Assembly: GCA_039189975.1 (NCBI GenBank) | Contig: JBCCYI010000050.1 | Coordinates: 1-22,758, forward strand | DNA from: HLUCCA09 sp039189975 | GTDB taxonomy: Bacteria > Pseudomonadota > Alphaproteobacteria > Rhodobacterales > Rhodobacteraceae | Direction: 5' to 3' | DNA length: 22,758 nucleotides | Part shown: in pieces, positions 7,881 through 15,244 of the stretch | Layout: every line of letters starts with the position of its first letter | How positions within the stretch are numbered: the stretch's first letter is position 1 | Position numbers and translations under genes: made by a program | The notes under the pieces: model-generated | The model's database searches: none | Seen by the model: only the letters and a program-made list of their open reading frames with translations | Told to the model about the DNA's origin: nothing

Positions 7881-9298
7881 GGCGGCGCGGGGCCTGGTGC
7901 GCCGCGATAGACCTTGCTGCGGCCGCCCTTCTTGGGGCGGTCGTCGGCGTTTCGGCGGCCTGGGCGCAGGACGTGCCGACGCCGGACGTTCGCGCTGACA
8001 CGCTGAGCTACGATCAGGCACGGCTTCTGGCCGAGAACGCCTGGATCTCGGGAAACGTGCCTCTCGCCAACCAGTTAGCGCGACTTATGAGCGAGGCGCG
8101 GCCAGACGATGTTGCTGCATTGCTGATGCTCTCGGCAACGGAAACCGCTCTGGGCCGGCCGGAGGAAGGCCGGGCGGCGGGCCGACGCGCCTTTGCCCAG
8201 GCCGAGAGTGATGCCGCGCGATATCAGGCTGCGTATCTTGCCTCGTCCGGCGCCATGGCGGACGAGCGCTACGGGGCGGCGCAATACTGGCTGCGGCGCG
8301 CCTATCAATCGGCCGAAACGGAGACGCAGCGCGACCGTATCGCAGGGGCGTTCGGGGCGGTTCGGCGCGCCTCGCCGTGGCAGGTTCGGCTGGCCTTCAA
8401 CGTGGCGCCGTCGTCCAACGTCAACGGCGGATCGGACTCGCCCTTTCTCGTCATCGACGACTCACCCTTTGTCGGCGTGCTCAGCGGGGCCGCGCGTGCC
8501 TTGTCGGGGGTCGAGGCGAGCGTCACCGGCACTTTTGCTTATACATTCGCGGAGACGGCGGCCGGGCGCACATCGCTCGCGTTCCACGGCTACCGAAGCT
8601 TTGTCTTTCTCAGCGAGGAGGCGCAGGACATCGCCCCGCGCGCCGAAGGCTCGGATTTTGAATACGGTGTGGGCGAGATCGAATTACGGCACCAGATTGC
8701 CGATGCCCCGGGCCCACTGCCCGACACCTACAGCCTCGCCTTCGGCCAAACATGGTACGGCGGTGACCGGCTGGATCGCGTAGGACGCCTGACGCTGGCC
8801 CGCACCTTCAACCTGAGCGCGCGGACGGGCCTGCGCTTTACGGCGGAAGGGGAGCGACGCCTCTCGGACACCGGGGCCCAGGACAGGACCGGCTCGGAAC
8901 TGGCCGCCCGGTTCTTTCACCGCCTCGACAATGGAACGGTCCTACGCTTCGGATTGTCCGGAACGCAGGTGGCATCCGACGACGGAAACGCGGCCTACAC
9001 GGGATATGAAGTCCACGCTGGGTTCTGGATGGGCGAGGCTGTTTCGGGGGTGCGTCTCTCGGGACGCGTGGCCTACAATGAACGTTCCTACGAGGAATAC
9101 TCGGTTGGATTCATTGATGTTCCGGGAGGCCGGGACGATACGGAATGGAGCGCGCGGCTCAATCTGCACGTGGATCAAATCGACGTGTTCGGATTTGTCC
9201 CGGTGGTCTCGCTGATCGGCTCCACGTCGACATCCAACGTTTCACGATTCGAGGGTGAGAGCCTCGGGGTGTCCCTCGGATTCGAATCAGCGTTTTAG
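7877..9298 (+). CDS. Slam-type (DUF560) surface lipoprotein assembly protein
   Basis: 473-aa outer-membrane protein matching the Slam plan. The signal peptide is predicted to be cleaved after AWA (residue 30). An alpha-helical TPR-like periplasmic domain spans about residues 40-160 ('LLAENAWISGNVPLANQLARLM', 'ALLMLSATETALGRPEEGRAAGRRAF'). The conserved junction is SPWQVRLAFNVAPSSNVNGGS. A beta-barrel of repeated amphipathic strands then runs to a terminal Phe (FESAF), the usual BAM-recognition end. In Neisseria, Slam proteins move lipoproteins such as TbpB across the outer membrane to the surface, and the gene just upstream is a TbpB-barrel-like lipoprotein. Translation is probably coupled through the ATGA overlap; I see no strong separate ribosome binding site. 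General porin-like DUF560 proteins of unknown role are the alternative reading. Confidence 0.85.
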   Translation: MRRRGAWCAAIDLAAAALLGAVVGVSAAWAQDVPTPDVRADTLSYDQARLLAENAWISGNVPLANQLARLMSEARPDDVAALLMLSATETALGRPEEGRAAGRRAFAQAESDAARYQAAYLASSGAMADERYGAAQYWLRRAYQSAETETQRDRIAGAFGAVRRASPWQVRLAFNVAPSSNVNGGSDSPFLVIDDSPFVGVLSGAARALSGVEASVTGTFAYTFAETAAGRTSLAFHGYRSFVFLSEEAQDIAPRAEGSDFEYGVGEIELRHQIADAPGPLPDTYSLAFGQTWYGGDRLDRVGRLTLARTFNLSARTGLRFTAEGERRLSDTGAQDRTGSELAARFFHRLDNGTVLRFGLSGTQVASDDGNAAYTGYEVHAGFWMGEAVSGVRLSGRVAYNERSYEEYSVGFIDVPGGRDDTEWSARLNLHVDQIDVFGFVPVVSLIGSTSTSNVSRFEGESLGVSLGFESAF

Positions 9299-9333
9299 CG
9301 CGGTTTGGTGCTCCGGACGCCCTTGTGACAGGC

Positions 9334-9361
9334 TTGCGTCGAGACTTGCGTGCACTAGGGT
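9334..9361 (+). promoter_or_regulatory. Possible sigma70-type promoter of gloA
   Basis: TTGCGT (9334-9339) and TAGGGT (9356-9361) are separated by 16 bases, 47 bases before the gloA ATG. TAGGGT fits the loose TANNNT -10 pattern of Rhodobacteraceae promoters. CTTGCGT is repeated at 9333 and 9345. Based on motif and position only. Confidence 0.3.
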
Positions 9362-9408
9362 GCGACGACACGGCGGTTGGCACCGCACCCAACAGTCAGG
9401 AGGGACCC

Positions 9409-9843
9409 ATGAAGATCGAATTCTTACACACGATGGTGCGCGTGAAGGACCTAGAGGCATCCATCAAGTTCTATGAGCTCATTGGACTTGTCGAACGGCG
9501 CAGGAGCGAAAACGAAAAGGGGCGCTTCACCCTGGTCTTCATGTGTCCTCCAGGACAGGAAGACGGCACCCATGATGTCGAGTTGACGTACAATTGGGAC
9601 GGGGACGATGGCCTGCCGTCCGACAGTCGCCACTTCGGCCACCTCGCCTACCGTGTCGAGGATATCTACGCGAAATGCCAGGAGTTGATGGACGCCGGCA
9701 TCACGATCAATCGGCCGCCGCGCGACGGGCGCATGGCCTTTATCCGTTCGCCAGACAACGTCTCCGTGGAGTTGCTGCAAATCGGTGACGCGAAGCCGTC
9801 AGCGGAGCCATGGGCCAGCATGGAGAACACGGGCCACTGGTAG
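9409..9843 (+). CDS. gloA: Lactoylglutathione lyase (glyoxalase I)
   Basis: Converts the methylglyoxal-glutathione hemithioacetal to S-lactoylglutathione in the cytoplasm. The 145-aa protein has two beta-alpha-beta-beta-beta (VOC) modules, with the four metal ligands in their expected places: His7 (FLHTMVRV), Glu58 (DVELTYNW), His78 (HFGHLAYRV) and Glu121 (VSVELLQIG). The NWG-type substrate-loop segment appears as 'YNWDGDDG'. The short form suggests a Ni/Co-dependent enzyme. A clear CAGGAGG precedes the ATG; the in-frame extension upstream is rejected. It stands alone, convergent to the regulator gene that ends at 10075. Confidence 0.95.
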   Translation: MKIEFLHTMVRVKDLEASIKFYELIGLVERRRSENEKGRFTLVFMCPPGQEDGTHDVELTYNWDGDDGLPSDSRHFGHLAYRVEDIYAKCQELMDAGITINRPPRDGRMAFIRSPDNVSVELLQIGDAKPSAEPWASMENTGHW

Positions 9844-10074
9844 GACGCTTGTCCGCAATCTCGGGCGTCACAATCAAGAGCTTGGAGCTCAGAGCAGTGG
9901 GCACCATGGCAGCGTCTGCGCAGTCTCGCGGGATGGCGTGGCACGCACGGCTTAGTGACGCCCCATCAGTGCGAGGGCACATATCAAGCTTTGGGACGCT
10001 TTTTGGCAATGGTCGCGATTGACCCACGGCCCGTACATCCGACTGCTCGGCCTGGACGCGCGTAGACTGTCTTG

Positions 10075-10572
10075 TCAGTAGATGTAGCGGATCTGATCCG
10101 TCCAATATCGCTCCATGCGGCGTAGGGACGTGGTGATATGGTCCATGCCCTGCATGTCGATGATCTCTCGGCTGACCAACCCGTCGGCATGCCGTTCAAA
10201 GAGCGCCGCGACAACATCGCGGATCCCGCGCCCCTTCTCTGTGAGCCGGACCCGCACCGACCGTCGGTCAATCTCGCAGCGCTGATGGTGCATGTAGCCC
10301 ATGTCCACGAGTTTCTTTAGGTTGTACGATACGTTCGAGCCCTGGTAATATCCCCGGGACTTCAGCTCCCCCGCGGTCACCTCATTATCCCCGATGTTGA
10401 AGAGGAGCAGAGCCTGAACGGCGTTGATTTCCAGAACGCCGACACGCTCGAATTCGTCCTTAATCACATCGAGCAACAATCGATGCAGCCGCTCAAGCAA
10501 CATGAGCGCCTCAAGGTACCCTGCCATGAAGGCTCGGGTCTGCCCCGGAACGACGGGATCGTGGATGCTCAT
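10075..10572 (-). CDS. ldtR: MarR-family regulator, LdtR-like
   Basis: 165-aa winged-helix regulator. The dimerisation helices are at about 15-45. The DNA-binding region follows, with 'VTAGELKSRGYYQGSNVSYNLKKLVDMGYMHHQRC' as helix-turn-helix and 'EIDRRSVRVRLTEKG' as the wing, whose Asp-Arg-Arg-Ser is the MarR hallmark. The YYQGSNVSYNLKKLV wording recalls alphaproteobacterial LdtR, which in Liberibacter and Sinorhizobium controls an L,D-transpeptidase and envelope or osmotic tolerance; the symbol is given on that resemblance alone. The ATG at 10572 has GGAGG six bases upstream, but that site lies in the arm of a leader hairpin. Two further symmetrical sequences sit upstream, possibly autoregulatory. 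It runs in the same direction as sdhE, 107 bases away. Confidence 0.8.
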   Translation of the reverse strand: MSIHDPVVPGQTRAFMAGYLEALMLLERLHRLLLDVIKDEFERVGVLEINAVQALLLFNIGDNEVTAGELKSRGYYQGSNVSYNLKKLVDMGYMHHQRCEIDRRSVRVRLTEKGRGIRDVVAALFERHADGLVSREIIDMQGMDHITTSLRRMERYWTDQIRYIY

Positions 10573-10578
10573 TCCATG

Positions 10579-10601
10579 CCTCCGGCTTGCTTCGTCGGAG
10601 G
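10579..10601 (-). promoter_or_regulatory. Leader hairpin covering the ldtR Shine-Dalgarno site
   Basis: In the transcript sense, CCTCCG (10601-10596) pairs perfectly with CGGAGG (10584-10579) across an 11-base loop. The second arm contains the GGAGG that serves the ATG at 10572. When folded, the stem would occlude ribosome binding, a possible translational control. Confidence 0.45.
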
Positions 10602-10609
10602 TGTTGTGA

Positions 10610-10657
10610 CGCCAAGATGCAAATATGGCGTTAATGCATTCTGCAAAAGCGCAGAAT
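10610..10657. promoter_or_regulatory. Two inverted repeats upstream of ldtR (candidate operators)
   Basis: ATTCTGC (10638-10644) and GCAGAAT (10651-10657) form a perfect 7-bp inverted repeat with a six-base spacer. CGCCA (10610-10614) and TGGCG (10626-10630) form a second, 21-bp symmetrical site. Both lie between sdhE and ldtR in AT-richer sequence. They could be binding sites for a MarR dimer; the first could instead act as a weak terminator for sdhE. Confidence 0.4.
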
Positions 10658-10679
10658 TTCGCGCAAACTGCACTGAGTT

Positions 10680-10973
10680 TCAGCGATGGTTGGCATGCTC
10701 GGCGATGCGCGCCACGAGCGGTGCGAACGTCAGCGGAGGGCTACGGCGCCCGGTCACCCAGGCGTAGAGGTCCTGATCGTTCTCGGAGAGGAGCGCATCA
10801 TAGAGCGCCAGCTCATCGGCGCCCATGCCGTCAAGACGGTCGTCGGCATAGGCGCCAAGGATCAGGTCCATCTCTTTGATCCCCCGCCGCCAGCTGCGCA
10901 TGCGCAAACGCTTGCGCCGGGCTTCGTCCGTCTCCCCGACGAGACCGGTCGGCTCCCGATCCGGAAGGCTCAT
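10680..10973 (-). CDS. sdhE: SdhE, FAD assembly factor for succinate dehydrogenase
   Basis: Small cytoplasmic chaperone that promotes covalent FAD attachment to SdhA. The 97-aa protein has the family motif RGxxE as Arg30-Gly31-Ile32-Lys33-Glu34 within SWRRGIKEMDLILG. The rest of the helical bundle follows, including 'LALYDALLSENDQDLYAWVTGR', where the Glu-Asn-Asp and Trp positions are conserved. Its ATG overlaps the stop of the XRE regulator gene by ATGA, so the two are translationally linked. The sdh genes are not in view. Confidence 0.93.
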   Translation of the reverse strand: MSLPDREPTGLVGETDEARRKRLRMRSWRRGIKEMDLILGAYADDRLDGMGADELALYDALLSENDQDLYAWVTGRRSPPLTFAPLVARIAEHANHR

Positions 10974-11398
10974 TCGGCATCGCCCTTGTCGGCCAGAAGC
11001 TGGCGCAGACGCTTCTCCACGCGAGCCACGCCGTCCGTCGTGCGATCCAGCTCGGCATGCAGCGCGCGCAATTCGAGCAGCAGATCGCGCACGGCTTTGG
11101 GTGTGCTGTCACTGTCAGCGGGCGCGTCGATGCCGTCGCCTTCGCCGTTCAGGAGCCACATCAGCGAAACCCCGAGGACACCGGCCAGCATCTGCAGCTT
11201 GTTGGCGCGCGGCTCGGCGAGGTCGTTCTCCCAGTCGCGCAGCGTCTTGACCTTGATGCCCAGGCGGCGGGCCAGCTCCGGCTGACCGATCCCGAGGGCA
11301 TCGCGCGCGCCCGCGACCCGATCGCCGAACGTGGCCGTCTCCGCGCCGTACCAATTGTCGTCCGTCTCGGCCTCGATAGCGTCGAAAGCACTGTCCAT
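10970..11398 (-). CDS. XRE-family HTH regulator with C-terminal coiled coil
   Basis: 142-aa protein. Residues about 24-85 form a lambda-repressor/Cro-type helix-turn-helix: 'FGDRVAGARDALGIGQPELARRLGIKVKTLRDWENDLAEP', followed by 'LQMLAGVLGVSLMWLLNGEG'. The C-terminal 40 residues look like an amphipathic, charged coiled coil (LLLELRALHAELDRTTDGVARVEKRLRQLL), probably for oligomerisation. Target genes are unknown. It is divergent from aatA with 126 bases between, and overlaps sdhE by four bases, so either may be under its control. A much longer in-frame extension running antisense through aatA is rejected; the ATG at 11398 starts just before the domain. Confidence 0.88.
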   Translation of the reverse strand: MDSAFDAIEAETDDNWYGAETATFGDRVAGARDALGIGQPELARRLGIKVKTLRDWENDLAEPRANKLQMLAGVLGVSLMWLLNGEGDGIDAPADSDSTPKAVRDLLLELRALHAELDRTTDGVARVEKRLRQLLADKGDAE

Positions 11399-11464
11399 GC
11401 GGCGGTCTCCTGCGAAATGACTGCGACGGGCGCGCGCAACGCGGCGCCGAATAACGGTTATGGC

Positions 11465-11493
11465 TTGAACGGCTACGAGGGCGAGCCTAAGCC
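11465..11493 (+). promoter_or_regulatory. Possible promoter of aatA
   Basis: TTGAAC (11465-11470) and TAAGCC (11488-11493) are 17 bases apart, about 31 bases before the aatA ATG and within the divergent gap to the XRE gene. The -35 is reasonable and the -10 is poor. Confidence 0.3.
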
Positions 11494-11524
11494 TGCGCCA
11501 GCTGTGATACAACCGGAGGCGGCC

Positions 11525-12727
11525 ATGACTTTCCTTTCCGCGACACTCGACCGGGTGAAACCGTCGCCCACGATTGCCGTTACGACAAAAGCGGCCGAGC
11601 TCAGAGCCGCGGGCCGCGATGTGATCGGCCTGGGCGCGGGAGAGCCGGATTTCGACACACCCGACAACATCAAGAACGCCGCCAAGGCCGCGATGGACGC
11701 GGGCAAGACGAAATACACCCCGCCCGACGGGATCCCCGAGCTGAAGCAGGCGATCTGCGCGAAGTTCAAGCGGGACAACGGGCTGGACTACACGCCCGCC
11801 CAAGTCAGTGTCGGCACCGGCGGCAAGCAAATCCTCTACAACGCCCTGATGGCGACGTTGAACCCCGGCGACGAGGTGATCATTCCTGCGCCCTACTGGG
11901 TGAGCTACCCCGACATGGTGCTGCTCGCAGGCGGCGAGCCCGTCGTGGCCGAAACCTCGAGCCAGACGGCCTACAAGCTGACCGCAGACCAGCTCGAAGC
12001 CGCCATCACGCCCAAGACGAAATGGCTGATCTTCAACTCCCCCTCGAACCCGACGGGCGCCGGCTACACCCGCGAAGAGCTCAAGGCGCTGACGGATGTG
12101 CTGATGCGTCATCCGCATGTTTGGGTGATGACCGACGACATGTACGAGCACCTCGTCTACGACGATTTTGAGTTCGTTACGCCCGCCCAGATCGAGCCCG
12201 GCCTTTACGACCGGACGCTGACCTGCAACGGCGTGTCCAAGGCCTACGCCATGACCGGCTGGCGGATCGGCTACGCCGCGGGCCCCGAGACGCTCATCAA
12301 GGCGATGCGCAAGATCCAGTCGCAATCGACGTCGAACCCGTGCTCGATCAGCCAGTGGGCCGCGGTTGAGGCGCTGAACGGCACGCAGGACTACATCCCC
12401 ACCAATAACGCAACCTTCGTGCGTCGGCGCGATCTGGTGGTCGAGATGCTCAATGCGGCCGAGGGCGTGTCCTGCCCCGTGCCCGAAGGCGCGTTCTACG
12501 TTTACCCGACGATCTCGGGCTGCATCGGAAAGACGACGGCCGCAGGCACCAAGATCGAAAACGATGAAGTCTTCGCAACGGCGCTTCTGGAGGAAAAAGG
12601 TGTCGCCGTCGTCTTTGGGGCTGCGTTCGGGCTCAGCCCGGCGTTCCGTGTGAGCTACGCCACCTCGGACGAAGCCCTGACGGAGGCCTGCCGCCGGATC
12701 CAGGAGTTCTGCGCGGAGCTCTCGTGA
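11525..12727 (+). CDS. aatA: Aspartate aminotransferase, class I (AatA type)
   Basis: PLP enzyme that transfers the amino group of aspartate to 2-oxoglutarate, giving oxaloacetate and glutamate; rhizobial and Rhodobacter relatives may also accept aromatic substrates or prephenate. The 400-aa protein has the expected landmarks: GAGEPDFDTP near residue 37, the cofactor-phosphate region GTGGKQ (97-102), NSPSNPTG with Asn175, TDDMYE with Asp204 and Tyr207, the Schiff-base Lys239 in NGVSKAYAMTGWRIGY, Arg247, and the substrate carboxylate Arg375 in FRVSYA. GGAGG lies at 11515-11519 before the ATG. A hairpin about 55-90 bases after the stop probably ends the transcript. Confidence 0.95.
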   Translation: MTFLSATLDRVKPSPTIAVTTKAAELRAAGRDVIGLGAGEPDFDTPDNIKNAAKAAMDAGKTKYTPPDGIPELKQAICAKFKRDNGLDYTPAQVSVGTGGKQILYNALMATLNPGDEVIIPAPYWVSYPDMVLLAGGEPVVAETSSQTAYKLTADQLEAAITPKTKWLIFNSPSNPTGAGYTREELKALTDVLMRHPHVWVMTDDMYEHLVYDDFEFVTPAQIEPGLYDRTLTCNGVSKAYAMTGWRIGYAAGPETLIKAMRKIQSQSTSNPCSISQWAAVEALNGTQDYIPTNNATFVRRRDLVVEMLNAAEGVSCPVPEGAFYVYPTISGCIGKTTAAGTKIENDEVFATALLEEKGVAVVFGAAFGLSPAFRVSYATSDEALTEACRRIQEFCAELS

Positions 12728-12778
12728 CCAGCGCCGGACATGCGCCCCACCGCCTCCGCGCCCTTGTCGCGCGGGGGC

Positions 12779-12815
12779 GGTGGGCCCGGCCTGGCGCCAA
12801 AGGCGCCACGCCACC
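12779..12815 (+). terminator. GC-rich hairpin after aatA
   Basis: TGGCGCC-AAA-GGCGCCA (12792-12808) is a perfect 7-bp stem, with an outer GGTGG/CCACC pairing (12779-12783/12811-12815). It begins 51 bases after the aatA stop. No T-run follows, so it is only a probable terminator or 3'-end stabiliser. Confidence 0.4.
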
Positions 12816-12905
12816 CGGCGCGACACCACCGCACACGCCGATCGGACGACACGATCGCGGGACCGCCGGGGGCAGCGGAGCGCCATTGCCGCCCAGAGCG
12901 GGCCG

Positions 12906-13334
12906 ATGACGGGCGCTCTGCCGTCTTACTTCTTTCGCATTCGCGACAATGGCGCGCTGGTGTTTCGCGTGGCCGATGACAGCCGCACCCGTCGCCTCGA
13001 GTTCGAACAGATCGCTGTGGTGAACATGCGCAGCGGCGAGGTCAAACCCCACGGCGGGCGCGCCCTCACCGAAGCGGACGACGCGGCGATCACCGAATGG
13101 ATTGAGGCGCGCCAAGAGATCCTCGCCCGGCGCACCCTCGAAGACGTGCGGCTTTGTATCGAACAGATCAACCGCACGGCGCAATGGGCACAATCCAAAG
13201 CGTCGGAGCAGGACTTGGCCGAGGTCACCGACACGCTGCTTCTGTCCATTCATGACCTGCGTTCGGTCCTTGTGCGCAAGAAGGCGGACGCCCTCGCCCG
13301 TCAGGAGCCAAAACCAGACAGCGATAGGCCTTGA
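12906..13334 (+). CDS. Hypothetical protein, probably conserved in Rhodobacteraceae
   Basis: 142-aa soluble protein of unknown function. The first half has short strands around 'YFFRIRDNGALVFRVADDSRTRRLEFEQIAVVNMRSGEVKPHGGRALTEADDAAI'. The second half is helical and charged (about residues 62-130, 'WIEARQEILARRTLEDVRLCIEQINRTAQWAQ', 'LLLSIHDLRSVLVRKKADALA'). There is no signal peptide, membrane segment or obvious catalytic motif. The ATG at 12906 fits the start of the ordered sequence; an upstream in-frame extension to 12780 would cross the hairpin after aatA. The ribosome binding site is weak. It lies 178 bases after aatA and is probably separately transcribed. Confidence 0.7.
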   Translation: MTGALPSYFFRIRDNGALVFRVADDSRTRRLEFEQIAVVNMRSGEVKPHGGRALTEADDAAITEWIEARQEILARRTLEDVRLCIEQINRTAQWAQSKASEQDLAEVTDTLLLSIHDLRSVLVRKKADALARQEPKPDSDRP

Positions 13335-13933
13335 CCCAGCTCAGAGCGCGCTGCGGCGCCGGTCAGTGATCCGCCGAAAAGAGGCGAGGCACTCGCTCTG
13401 GACGTCGGACCTAGGGGCCGCGATCCCTGTCAGAGGGCGTCCGTCCCCCGCACCACTGCCCGGGCCACACACGCCCGCGCGATGCAGGATCGCTGCGCTC
13501 GGCCAATCCCTATCGCCGGTCTGTCGCACTGAACCACATTGAAACAGCGTCCCAAGACCCCAAAACGCATGTCAGGACAGCGGCTCGACACGCCTTGTCG
13601 AACGGGCCGCCGCCGTGCATCTCGTTACAGCCTCAAGCACCGCGCAGCACCCCCTCGCCCCGAGCTCCCGACGCCGAAAGGAAACCACCCGGGCCGGCGG
13701 ATGCGATCCGCGGAGCCGCCCGGCACGGATCCAAAGGGCCACTTTTGCCTCTGCGCGGAAGAGCTCCACCAGAGCGACGCGCATCCTCATCGTCAAGCCA
13801 AGGAGACCGAACCTCGCTCAGGCGACCGCCTGACGGGCACCTTCAGGCCGCGCCGGTCCGCTCCTTGTGGGCGGACCGGCGCGTGCCCGTTGGTCGGAAC
13901 GCCACAGGCGGGACCGGGCCCGAGGGCAAACAG
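13335..13933. other. About 600 bases without a convincing gene
   Basis: This lies between the converging ends of the hypothetical gene (plus) and the YceI-OmpA gene (minus). The open frames here are Arg/Pro/Ser/Thr-rich, as expected of chance frames in GC-rich DNA, and none has a recognisable domain or a good ribosome binding site. Apart from the hairpin at 13849-13883 I see nothing; it may contain decayed coding sequence or an RNA that cannot be judged by eye. Confidence 0.5.
13849..13883 (-). terminator. Strong 13-bp-stem hairpin after the YceI-OmpA gene
   Basis: CGCGCCGGTCCGC (13849-13861) and GCGGACCGGCGCG (13871-13883) pair perfectly around a nine-base loop, 50 bases downstream of the stop on the minus strand. 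No U-tract follows in that direction. It is probably a terminator or 3'-end stem. Confidence 0.55.
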
Positions 13934-15058
13934 CTACTGCCCGAGAGCGAACTCGATACGGCGGTTGCGCTGCTTGTTGGCTGCGGAATCGTTGGCCACG
14001 ATCGGGCGGCTCTCGCCGTAGCCCACCGGAACCATCCGATCGGACGGCGCCCCGTTGGCCGACAGATACTGCACAACCGACGCGGCGCGGCGTTCGGACA
14101 AGCGCTGGTTGTTCGCTTCGGAGCCGTCACTGTCGGTATGCCCCGAAACCTCAACCTTCAGACCCGGGCAACGCCCGATGATGTCGGCGATACTATCAAG
14201 CACGGCGCGGCTGTCGTCCCTAAGACGGGCGGAGGCGGTGCTGAAGTAGATGTTGCCCGTACGGCTCAGGATCTCGAACCGGCCCGCGCACTCCTCAAGC
14301 GAGAAATCCCCCGCCGTCTCAAGCGCGACCTGCGTCGGCTGCGGCGTGGCCACAACGAAACCGGACGCTGGCGCAGTAGCGGTTTCGGCGGCGGCGGGCG
14401 TTGCCTCGGCCGGCGCTGAGGCGACGGGGACCTGTCCGCCCTCGCCCGGCAGGCGCGCGAAGACAAAGTCGAAGCTCACCGTGGATTGCGGCACGATTGT
14501 GACGCCCGCCGCTTCCTCGAGCTTGCCCCGGCCAACCTCAAGATCATATTCCTGGGTCTTCAGCGTCACCGGCGTGTAAGAGGAGACCGACACCATATCC
14601 TCCCCCAGCAACGTGATCGCCACCTCCGCTTCTTCCGTTCTCGTGATCCCGCGCATCGTGAGGTCGAAGGGCAGCGTCATGACCATGCGGCGCCGTTCGG
14701 CGAGCCCGGCGACCATCTCTTCGGTCAGCTGCATCGACACCGTCGCTTCAGGGAATTTGAACGTCTCAAAGAAGAGAAAACGCATGCGTACGTTGCGCAG
14801 GTCCACTTTCGTATCGACAGAATCGAGCAGGATATTGACCGAGGCTGTGCCATTGGGATCGATGAGGCCGGTGTATGTGGCAAAGCTGGAGGTTTCGGTC
14901 ACCGAGCCGTTCTTGACGGATGTGAAGCGCAGCGCCGACGCGTCCGCTTCCAGCACCCAACCGGGCGCGAAAGGGTTGGCCAGCAAGGGTGTTGCCGTCG
15001 TGGCCAGCGCCACGCTAAAGGCCGTGAGTGCGGCACGAAGGGTCGGAATGTACGTCAT
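13934..15058 (-). CDS. Exported YceI-like/OmpA C-domain fusion protein
   Basis: 374-aa envelope protein. The signal peptide is cleaved probably after LLA (residue 27). A YceI-like beta-sandwich spans about residues 33-205: 'WVLEADASALRFTSVKNGSVTETSSF', 'ASVNILLDSVDTKVDLRNVRMRFLFFETFKFPEA', 'DLTMRGITRTEEAEVAITL', 'STVSFDFVFARL'. An Ala/Pro/Thr-rich linker covers about 206-245. An OmpA-like peptidoglycan-binding domain follows at about 255-374, with the 'NIYFSTASARLRDDSRAVLDSIADII' and 'VSGHTDSDGSEANNQRLSERRAASVVQYL' signatures, including the diaminopimelate-binding Asp and Arg. YceI proteins carry isoprenoid-type lipids in a lipocalin-like pocket, so the fusion could tether such a domain to the cell wall. 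It is divergent from the caspase-like gene. ATG 15058 has GGGAG upstream. Confidence 0.88.
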   Translation of the reverse strand: MTYIPTLRAALTAFSVALATTATPLLANPFAPGWVLEADASALRFTSVKNGSVTETSSFATYTGLIDPNGTASVNILLDSVDTKVDLRNVRMRFLFFETFKFPEATVSMQLTEEMVAGLAERRRMVMTLPFDLTMRGITRTEEAEVAITLLGEDMVSVSSYTPVTLKTQEYDLEVGRGKLEEAAGVTIVPQSTVSFDFVFARLPGEGGQVPVASAPAEATPAAAETATAPASGFVVATPQPTQVALETAGDFSLEECAGRFEILSRTGNIYFSTASARLRDDSRAVLDSIADIIGRCPGLKVEVSGHTDSDGSEANNQRLSERRAASVVQYLSANGAPSDRMVPVGYGESRPIVANDSAANKQRNRRIEFALGQ

Positions 15059-15244
15059 GTGTCAGCTCCCTAATCTCGCCGTCATCCGGCTCTTCCCCTT
15101 GGGGCATCTGCCCGAGGGTAACCGAATTGCAGCAGAAAAGTCATCATCCTGCGAGAGAATCGCCCTTTTGATTTGTGATCGTGTGTGAAGGGCCCAAGTA
15201 TGGCAACGATAGGAAACCCAATGCGGCTTGTTGTTGGAGCGAAA

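Noticed and set aside
6741..8021. 426-codon minus-strand frame opposite the lipoprotein gene
   Set aside because: Arg/His-rich antisense frame crossing a probable promoter region.
9844..10074. Possible small gene or RNA between gloA and the MarR gene
   Set aside because: Convergent gap with only a weak 5-bp stem; short frames have chance-like composition.
11399..12886. Minus-strand open frame extending the XRE gene N-terminally by nearly 500 codons
   Set aside because: It is antisense to aatA, Arg-rich and domain-free; the XRE gene has its own ATG at 11398.
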